Part shown: in pieces, positions 5,906-10,988 of the stretch
Position numbering within the stretch: the first letter of the stretch is position 1
How the letters are laid out: each line of letters starts with the position of its first letter
Origin: Thermodesulfovibrionales bacterium
GTDB lineage: Bacteria > Nitrospirota > Thermodesulfovibrionia > Thermodesulfovibrionales > Dissulfurispiraceae
Assembly: GCA_021129835.1 (NCBI GenBank)
Contig: JAJOKM010000050.1
Coordinates: 1-10,988, forward strand
Direction of reading: 5' to 3'
DNA length: 10,988 bases
Program-made: the position numbers and the translations under genes
Notes under the pieces: generated by a model
Told to the model about the DNA's origin: nothing
Database searches by the model: none
Seen by the model: the letters and a program-made list of their open reading frames with translations, nothing else

Positions 5906-7423
5906 ATGCAATTAGCTAATATTTATGAAGAGATTAAGGCGAGTTCTTTGCAGAAAAAGATCGCTCTTGGATCTGTCGCTATTTTAAGTCTTGTGATTGT
6001 GATTGGGATAATACTCTGGAGCCAGAGGATTGATTACCAGATACTTTACGCTAATCTTGCGCCGGAAGATGCAGGTCGAGTTATTGCGCAATTAAGAGAG
6101 ATGAATGTCCCTCATCGTGTAGGGGCTGATGCTATTTTTGTTCCGCGTGACAGGGTTCATGGGATTAGGCTTGATTTGGCTGCTCAGGGAATTCCTCAGG
6201 GAGTCGCTGGTTTTGAACTATTCGATGAAGCACAGATAGGTGTTACTGCGTTTGTTCAGCGAGTAAATTATATAAGGGCGCTCCAGGGGGAGTTGGCCAG
6301 AACCTTAAGGCAGTTTAGGGAGATAAGACAGGCAAGGGTGCATATTGTCATTCCGGAGCGAACAATATTTGCTGCGAGAGAAAAGGAGGCTACTGCATCG
6401 GTCATAGTTGAGCTGGAGCCTGGACAGGTGTTAGGCCACAGGCAGATTGGCGCCATATCGCATCTCGTCTCGAGCAGCGTTGAGGGACTGCAACCGCGAA
6501 ATGTTGCTATTGTAGATACCCTCGGTAATCTGCTTTCGGGGCCTGTTGGCGAAGATGTGATTGTAGATGCGGGATTACTGGAACACCAGAGAGCCGTTAA
6601 TAGAGGCTACGAAGACAGGATTCGGGACATGATGGAAGGCATTGTCGGCAGAGGAAATGTGCTCGTCAGGGTTGCCGCGAATATAAATTTTACCGAGATC
6701 GAAAAGACAGAGGAGATATTTGATCCCGACGCCATCGCGGTTAGACGTGAACAGCGAGTCCAGGAAGAAGACAGAAGGATGGCCCCTGCTGGAATCCCTG
6801 GGGTTTTAGCCAATGAACCTGGTCAGATACCATTGGCAGCAGCTGGGATGCCAGCCTTATCTCAAAGACAATCTGAAGACATATTCTTTGAAGTAAGCAG
6901 GAGTGTCAGCAGAGTAATGCAGCCAAGAGGAGCAGTCGAGAGTATCTCTGTTGCCGTAGTCGTAAATGGGACACATAGAGAAGAAAATGGCGAAAGAGTT
7001 TTTGTTCCGAGAAGCGCTGCTGAGCTCGAAATGTATAGGGGGCTAATCAAGGCTGCTATAGGGTATGATGAAGCAAGAGGAGATCAGATTATTGTAGAGA
7101 GTGCGCTATTTGAAGTAGCTATTGAAGAACTTCCTCCAGCGGAGGTAGATTATGTCGGGATTGCAATGTCTTTACTCAAGTATATCATTCCGCTTTTTAT
7201 AGCGCTACTCCTCATCTTCTTCGTAATTAGGCCGCTCATACGGATGCTGAGATCCCCGGCAAAAGAGAGGGTGATGATCGAGACAGAAGAAACTATACCA
7301 ACTGCTCCTCTACCAACGCCTGATATTACTCCAGAGAAAACAATAAGAGATGAAGTGCTATCAGCGGCGAAAAAAGACCCGAAGCATACTTCCATGATAT
7401 TAAAGAAATGGATGGCAGAATAA
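5906..7423 (+). CDS. fliF: Flagellar MS-ring protein FliF
   Basis: FliF forms the inner-membrane MS ring that houses the export gate and carries FliG. From the chosen ATG it has 505 residues, slightly below the common 520-560. A first membrane segment lies at about 18-38 and a second at about 421-441. Between them is a periplasmic region with ring-building motifs (LYANLAPEDAGRVIAQL, about 47-63; ARVHIVIPERTIFA, about 143-156; SSSVEGLQPRNVAIVD, about 189-204). The cytoplasmic tail ends in KKDPKHTSMILKKWM, the FliG-binding segment. The frame also offers GTG at 5900, but that codon overlaps the ribosome site GAGAGG (5895-5900). The ATG at 5906 has normal 5-nt spacing, so I prefer it. fliG begins 4 nt after the stop. 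Confidence 0.96.
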   Translation: MQLANIYEEIKASSLQKKIALGSVAILSLVIVIGIILWSQRIDYQILYANLAPEDAGRVIAQLREMNVPHRVGADAIFVPRDRVHGIRLDLAAQGIPQGVAGFELFDEAQIGVTAFVQRVNYIRALQGELARTLRQFREIRQARVHIVIPERTIFAAREKEATASVIVELEPGQVLGHRQIGAISHLVSSSVEGLQPRNVAIVDTLGNLLSGPVGEDVIVDAGLLEHQRAVNRGYEDRIRDMMEGIVGRGNVLVRVAANINFTEIEKTEEIFDPDAIAVRREQRVQEEDRRMAPAGIPGVLANEPGQIPLAAAGMPALSQRQSEDIFFEVSRSVSRVMQPRGAVESISVAVVVNGTHREENGERVFVPRSAAELEMYRGLIKAAIGYDEARGDQIIVESALFEVAIEELPPAEVDYVGIAMSLLKYIIPLFIALLLIFFVIRPLIRMLRSPAKERVMIETEETIPTAPLPTPDITPEKTIRDEVLSAAKKDPKHTSMILKKWMAE

Positions 7424-7427
7424 TGCA

Positions 7428-8408
7428 ATGAAAAAATTCTCAGGCATCGAAAAAGTTGCTATATTTCTCTCTATAGTAGGGGATGAAATTGCTACCGAGA
7501 TTTTTAAGCATTTGGATTCGCAGGAGTTAGCAAGGATTGTTCCTCTGATGACAAAGATAGAGGTGACCCCTGAAGAGATTAACATGGTGGTGGAGGATTT
7601 TCATAAAGCGGCAGGAACTGTCTTGATTGGTGTAGATGAGGAATATATTAGAAAAATATTGATCAATGCATTTGGGCAAAGTGAAGTGGAGAAGTTAATG
7701 GAGAGGATCGAAGGCGGCGGCAGTGCCTTCGATATGTTAAGATGGCTTGATTCAAGCAGTATAACCAACATGCTTTTGAGGGAGCATCCCCAGACTATAG
7801 CTATAGTTCTTGCCCATCTTGAGTCTACACAGGCCTCAGAGGTCCTCTCGAAGCTCCCTGAGCATCTAAAGGTAAGTGTTTCACTGAAAATCGCAAACCT
7901 TCATCAAGTCTCTCCTGTGGTATTAAAGGAATTGGAAGATGTGCTTCAAGGGCAGATGCAAAAGCATACACGGGGTAAAAAAGTTGGCGGAGCCAGGACA
8001 GTAGCCGAAATACTTAATCAGATGGACAGGGCATCAGAAGATTTGATCTTAAAGAGCATCGAGGAAAGAGATAAAGAGCTTGCAGAAGAGATAAGAAAAC
8101 TCATGTTCACCTTTGATGACCTCATTCACATCGACGACCGGGGGATACAGATGTTACTGAAAGAGATAACCACAGACGATCTTGCCCTCTCCTTGAAGAT
8201 GGCATCTGATGAGTTGAAGGCCAAGATATTCAAAAATATGTCTCAGAGGGCCGTCCAGATACTAAAAGAGGAGATGGAGACCAGAGGAGCTGTCAAGGTT
8301 TCTGATGTTGAGAAGGCGCAGGTGAATATTACGAAGACAGCAAAGAGACTGGAAGAGGATGGCAGGATTGTTATCGGAGGCAAAGGTGAAGAAGATGTTG
8401 TTGTCTAA
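7428..8408 (+). CDS. fliG: Flagellar motor switch protein FliG
   Basis: FliG sits on the cytoplasmic face of the MS ring and takes torque from the stator. The 326-residue protein has an N-terminal FliF-binding domain (about 1-90), a middle domain with the EHPQTIAIVLAHL motif (119-131), a linker, and a C-terminal armadillo/torque domain (about 195-310). Compared with the E. coli torque-helix charges (K264, R281, D288, D289, R297), the aligned residues are K257, R274, E281, E282 and K290, so every charge is conserved in sign. The C terminus ends in an acidic, valine-rich tail (EEDVVV). The start has no strong ribosome site and lies 4 nt after fliF, so it probably depends on translational coupling. 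Its 3' end overlaps fliH. Confidence 0.97.
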   Translation: MKKFSGIEKVAIFLSIVGDEIATEIFKHLDSQELARIVPLMTKIEVTPEEINMVVEDFHKAAGTVLIGVDEEYIRKILINAFGQSEVEKLMERIEGGGSAFDMLRWLDSSSITNMLLREHPQTIAIVLAHLESTQASEVLSKLPEHLKVSVSLKIANLHQVSPVVLKELEDVLQGQMQKHTRGKKVGGARTVAEILNQMDRASEDLILKSIEERDKELAEEIRKLMFTFDDLIHIDDRGIQMLLKEITTDDLALSLKMASDELKAKIFKNMSQRAVQILKEEMETRGAVKVSDVEKAQVNITKTAKRLEEDGRIVIGGKGEEDVVV

Positions 8409-9030
8409 TAAGGATTTCGATCCAGTCCAGCCATATAAACCGGTGCAGTTTGAAGACAATATTTCTGATGTGAAGATTACCAAAGAAGAGACTGAAAAAG
8501 ATATTCAGGCCAAATTAGAGGCATTAGAGCAGAAAGGATATCTCGAAGGATACGCTGCCGGGCATGAAAAGGGAATAAAAGACGCGGAAGCGGAGATTGC
8601 CGAAAAGCTAAGGAGGCTGCAAGGGATTATCAAAGAACTTGACGGTTATAAGGAGAAAAAGACTAAAGAGTGGTTGCCTCAGATTATAGATCTTGCTCTC
8701 GAAATTTCGAAGAAGATTATCCGCAAAGAGGTGGAGTTGGATGAAATGGCAGTACTTCGCATAGCACGGGATGCCATAAAAAAGATCGAAGGCAGCAGAG
8801 AAGACATAATTATAAGGGTGAGTCATCAGGACTATGATGCAATGGTAACAGGCATTGCTTTTTTGAAGGAACAACAAGAAGTAAAGGACATTTCTGTTGA
8901 GCCTTCATCGTCGATCTCACCCGGGGGCGTCTATATAATAACGCCGACAGTAGAAATTGACGCAGGGATTGAAGAACAGATAAAGGAAATTCAAGATGGA
9001 ATCAGCACAGCAATTGGTAGAGAAGTGTAA
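8386..9030 (+). CDS. fliH: Flagellar assembly protein FliH (export ATPase regulator)
   Basis: FliH binds the FliI ATPase and links it to the flagellar C-ring and export gate in the cytoplasm. The sequence has a charged N-terminal segment, a glycine-spaced stretch GYLEGYAAGHEKG typical of FliH GxxxG-like repeats (about residues 51-63 from this start), a coiled-coil middle, and a C-terminal FliI-binding domain ending with SPGGVYIITPTVEIDAGIEEQI. I chose the GTG at 8386 because GGAGG (8376-8380) is 5 nt upstream. Alternatives in the same frame are ATG 8359, whose purine string GGAAGAGG directly touches it, and ATG 8395. The protein is about 211-223 residues depending on the start. It overlaps fliG by 23 nt and fliI by 35 nt, which suggests tight translational coupling. 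Confidence 0.9.
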   Translation: MKKMLLSNKDFDPVQPYKPVQFEDNISDVKITKEETEKDIQAKLEALEQKGYLEGYAAGHEKGIKDAEAEIAEKLRRLQGIIKELDGYKEKKTKEWLPQIIDLALEISKKIIRKEVELDEMAVLRIARDAIKKIEGSREDIIIRVSHQDYDAMVTGIAFLKEQQEVKDISVEPSSSISPGGVYIITPTVEIDAGIEEQIKEIQDGISTAIGREV

Positions 9031-10366
9031 AGAGGTCATAAGGGACACAGAGACTGTCAAAGTCTACGGGAAGGTAAGTAGAGGTGTTGGTCTTGTCATC
9101 GAAGGCATTGGGCCAAAGGCGAGCATCGGAGATATCTGCCAGATATATTCCGATAAGCCGATAAATAGGCCGGCAGATACCTTCGGAGAATGCCAGGCAT
9201 TTGGCGTAGAAAAAGGGTTTTCGGTAGAGGCTGAGGTTGTAGGATTTAAGGAGGGCAAGACATTACTGATGCCCTTTGGAGACATGGCAGGCATTGGCCA
9301 TGGCTTTAAGATAATAGCGAAAGGGAGACAGAGGTATATAAGGGTCGGGGAGGAACTCTTAGGCAGGGTGTTCGATGGCATCGGGAATCCCATTGATGGC
9401 AAGGGACATATATCAGGAGAGCTTTATCCGGTATATAATGAACCTATTAATCCTTTACACCGGCGACGTATTTCTGAAGCACTCGATATCGGGATAAGGG
9501 CAATAAACACCCTGCTCACCTGTGGAAAAGGGCAGAGGATAGGGATTATGGCAGGCAGTGGTGTCGGAAAAAGTGTCCTGCTCGGCATGATGGCAAGAAA
9601 TACGACCGCTGATGTCAATGTCATAGCGCTAATTGGTGAAAGAGGAAGGGAGGTGAGGGAATTTATCGAAAAAGACTTAGGGCCTGAAGGGCTCGCGAGA
9701 TCTGTAATTGTTGTGGCAACATCAGACACCTCTCCACTGATAAGGATAAGAGGGGCATTTGTCGCCATTGCCATCGCGGAGTATTTTCGATCTCGGAGGA
9801 AAACAGTCCTATTTATGATGGATTCCCTTACGAGATTTGCGATGGCACAGAGAGAGATAGGACTTGCGGCAGGTGAGCCACCGACGACTAAGGGTTATCC
9901 GCCTTCGGTCTTTAATTTATTGCCAAAATTTATCGAGAGAGCGGGGAGTTGGGAAGGCGATGGAACAATAACAGGACTTTATACCGTTTTAGTAGAAGGG
10001 GATGATATGAATGAGCCTATTGCAGACGCTGCGCGATCAGTCCTCGATGGACATATAGTCTTATCGAGAGAATTAGCCAATCAAAATCAATACCCTGCTG
10101 TAGATGTACTCCAGAGCATAAGCAGATTAATGAAGGATATAATAGATGATAACCATAGAATGCATGTCGAAAAGGTATTGGACATAATGTCAATTTATAA
10201 GAGGTATGAGGATATCATCACCATAGGGGCATATAAAGAAGGCGCTAATCCAAGGCTTGACTATGCAATAAATATGATAAATAAGATAATACCCTTTTTA
10301 AAGCAAGACATAACAGAAAGGGTCTCTTTTGAGGATGGTTTGGATGAGCTTTATAAATTATTTTAA
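8996..10366 (+). CDS. fliI: Flagellum-specific export ATPase FliI
   Basis: FliI is the cytoplasmic F1-beta-like ATPase that helps unfold and release export substrates at the flagellar type III gate. The 456-residue protein has the standard length. Its N-terminal beta-barrel domain (about 20-100) carries VSRGVGLVIEGIGPKASIG (27-45) and AEVVGFKEGKTLLMPFG (79-95). The catalytic domain has Walker A GSGVGKS (187-193), the catalytic-glutamate segment GERGREV (214-220), Walker B VLFMMDSLTR (271-280) and the conserved GEPPTTKGYPPSVFNLLPK stretch (293-311). VLSRELANQNQYPAVDVLQS (355-374) precedes the C-terminal export-specific region. The start is supported by AAAGGA at 8982-8987. It begins inside the end of fliH. 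No active-site residue appears to be missing. Confidence 0.98.
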   Translation: MESAQQLVEKCKEVIRDTETVKVYGKVSRGVGLVIEGIGPKASIGDICQIYSDKPINRPADTFGECQAFGVEKGFSVEAEVVGFKEGKTLLMPFGDMAGIGHGFKIIAKGRQRYIRVGEELLGRVFDGIGNPIDGKGHISGELYPVYNEPINPLHRRRISEALDIGIRAINTLLTCGKGQRIGIMAGSGVGKSVLLGMMARNTTADVNVIALIGERGREVREFIEKDLGPEGLARSVIVVATSDTSPLIRIRGAFVAIAIAEYFRSRRKTVLFMMDSLTRFAMAQREIGLAAGEPPTTKGYPPSVFNLLPKFIERAGSWEGDGTITGLYTVLVEGDDMNEPIADAARSVLDGHIVLSRELANQNQYPAVDVLQSISRLMKDIIDDNHRMHVEKVLDIMSIYKRYEDIITIGAYKEGANPRLDYAINMINKIIPFLKQDITERVSFEDGLDELYKLF

Positions 10367-10374
10367 CTTATAGT

Positions 10375-10425
10375 GTAACTACTTAGGTTATTAGGTTGCC
10401 AGGTTCACGGTTTACGGTTAACAAC
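10375..10425. repeat. Dispersed repeat copy C (GTAACTACTYAGG family) after fliI
   Basis: GTAACTACTTAGG (10375-10387) repeats the arms seen at 4807-4819 and 4341-4353. The following GGTTCACGGTTTACGGTTAACA stretch (10402-10423) is an expanded form of the copy B loop, containing an internal near-duplication of ACGGTT. Instead of the CCTGAGTAGTTA right arm, this copy has AGGTT...AACCT pairing (for example 10393-10397 with 10422-10426), so it looks rearranged or partial. It starts 8 nt after the fliI stop. Confidence 0.65.
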
Positions 10426-10440
10426 CTTATATTTCCATGG

Positions 10441-10480
10441 CCTTGAACCCTTGAACCTTGAACTATCGAGACTATGAACT
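10441..10480. repeat. Short tandem CCTTGAA-type repeats immediately before fliJ
   Basis: The units CCTTGAA, CCCTTGAA and CCTTGAA (10441-10462) are followed by degenerate copies around CTATCGA and CTATGAACT up to 10480. The array ends a few bases before the fliJ start, so the fliJ translation-initiation region is built from repeat sequence and lacks a clear Shine-Dalgarno string. Confidence 0.6.
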
Positions 10481-10483
10481 AAA

Positions 10484-10942
10484 ATGACGACTCCATTGGA
10501 AAGCCTTTTAAGCCTTAAGCGGTGGAGAGAAGACGAGGCAAAAAATCAGTTTGCAGTTCTTCTCAGAGAACTCATTAAAGAAGAGCAAAACCTTCATAGG
10601 ACAGAAAACCAATACAGCGCAGTAAGCGAAAGATTAGAATCCAGTATGAGTGAATTGGTAAATATCGATGAAATAAAAAGGCTGAATGAATATTTAGGGA
10701 GTTTATTGATTAAATCACACCTCCAAAGAGGTGTGATTTCTGAAAAAGAGAGACTTGTTGAAGATGCGAGAAAGTTGCTGGTTGGGGCATCTACGGAAAA
10801 GAAGATAATCGAGAGGCTTAACGACAAAAGAAAGACCTTGATTGAAGACAAAAACAGAAGAAACGAACAGGCAGTTACAGATGAAAGCGTTGCTGCAGGG
10901 CATATAAGGAAAACAAGGTTCCTCGCTGTTTTAAGTGGGTAG
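10484..10942 (+). CDS. fliJ: Flagellar export protein FliJ
   Basis: FliJ is the small coiled-coil stalk of the export ATPase. It inserts in the FliI hexamer and couples it to the export gate. The 152-residue product is close to the usual 145-150, begins with the family-like PLESLLSLKRWREDEAKNQF segment (4-23), and is nearly all charged helix with heptad hydrophobics, as expected for an antiparallel coiled coil. There is no enzymatic motif. Identification rests on length, coiled-coil character, the N-terminal pattern and its place after fliI, since FliJ proteins are poorly conserved. No good ribosome site precedes the ATG, unlike flgB, flgC and fliE, and the 117-nt gap after fliI argues against simple stop-start coupling. 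A perfect 12-bp inverted repeat lies within the gene (10712-10739). Confidence 0.88.
   Translation: MTTPLESLLSLKRWREDEAKNQFAVLLRELIKEEQNLHRTENQYSAVSERLESSMSELVNIDEIKRLNEYLGSLLIKSHLQRGVISEKERLVEDARKLLVGASTEKKIIERLNDKRKTLIEDKNRRNEQAVTDESVAAGHIRKTRFLAVLSG
10712..10739. repeat. Perfect 12-bp hairpin inside fliJ
   Basis: AAATCACACCTC (10712-10723) is fully complementary to GAGGTGTGATTT (10728-10739) with the 4-nt loop CAAA. It is in frame with the gene and encodes part of LLIKSHLQRGVISEKE without disturbing the predicted helix. In RNA it would be a stable stem-loop in the middle of the fliJ coding region. It is not followed by a T-run. Confidence 0.85.
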
Positions 10943-10949
10943 TACAACA

Positions 10950-10980
10950 TTCCCTCCCCCTCGATGGGGGAGGGTTAGAG
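10950..10980. repeat. GC-rich palindrome after fliJ (REP-like)
   Basis: CCCTCCCCC (10952-10960) pairs perfectly with GGGGGAGGG (10966-10974) over a 5-nt TCGAT loop, 9 nt after the fliJ stop. Read on the minus strand it starts CTAACCCTCCCCC, close in layout to CTAACCCCTCTTT at 4301-4313, so both seem to be one class of intergenic palindrome in opposite orientations. The lack of a following T-run makes a classical intrinsic terminator unlikely, though RNA folding or 3'-end protection is possible. Confidence 0.65.
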
Positions 10981-10988
10981 CCTGCCCC

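Noticed and set aside
8359..8385. ATG at 8359 as the fliH start
   Set aside because: Its only purine-rich string directly touches the ATG, leaving no spacer. GTG 8386 has GGAGG at 5-nt spacing. The longer form cannot be excluded.
10386..10400. GG-N10-GC pattern with TTGC in the fliI-fliJ gap, as a sigma-54 promoter
   Set aside because: Only the invariant dinucleotides and TTGC fit. The -24 half is poor and the site lies within repeat sequence, so a chance match is more likely.
10952..10974. Intrinsic terminator after fliJ
   Set aside because: The stem is strong and GC-rich but is followed by GTTAGAGCC rather than a T-run, and the window ends 14 nt later. It is better described as a REP-like palindrome.

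Overview
The window is a one-strand (+) chromosomal segment that builds the base of a bacterial flagellum. Its gene order (two-component regulator pair, then flgB, flgC, fliE, fliF, fliG, fliH, fliI, fliJ) is a classical conserved order. The cytoplasmic NtrB/NtrC-like pair resembles FlrB/FlrC (FleS/FleR), and a -24/-12 (sigma-54) promoter-like site lies between it and flgB. Together with strong AGGAGG ribosome sites, moderately AT-leaning DNA and a secreted TPR protein, this suggests a Gram-negative (diderm) motile bacterium. Nitrospirota or Desulfobacterota-like lineages would fit, but no taxonomic marker is present, so the lineage is an inference.

Layout. Positions 1-57 hold the possible tail of an upstream gene. 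Positions 54-4231 hold three tightly coupled genes: a signal-peptide TPR protein, a PAS/HisKA/HATPase sensor kinase and a sigma-54 activator. Their junctions overlap by 4 nt or abut exactly. Positions 4232-4396 hold the sigma-54 promoter candidate and a leader carrying a palindromic repeat. Positions 4397-5848 hold the proximal rod/adaptor genes flgB, flgC and fliE, separated by unusually long gaps (264 and 144 nt) filled with inverted and heptameric repeats. Positions 5906-10366 hold fliF, fliG, fliH and fliI, packed with overlaps or a 4-nt gap and free of repeats. A 117-nt repeat-bearing gap (10367-10483) precedes fliJ, and a GC-rich palindrome ends the window.

How the genes work together. 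The kinase would phosphorylate the activator. The activator would remodel sigma-54 RNA polymerase at the promoter beside its own gene and switch on rod and MS-ring assembly: FlgB and FlgC (proximal rod), FliE (MS-ring/rod adaptor), FliF (MS ring), FliG (rotor/switch) and FliH-FliI-FliJ (export ATPase complex). The periplasmic TPR protein is the only structural gene of unknown role. Its coupling to the regulators suggests a motor or envelope role, possibly analogous to Campylobacter PflA.

Novelty. The core genes look intact and ordinary. The points worth a second look are the TPR gene, the several families of short intergenic repeats confined to the rod-gene gaps and the fliJ gap, and a perfect 12-bp hairpin inside fliJ. 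I see no CRISPR array, tRNA, rRNA, transposase, phage gene or new enzymatic system.
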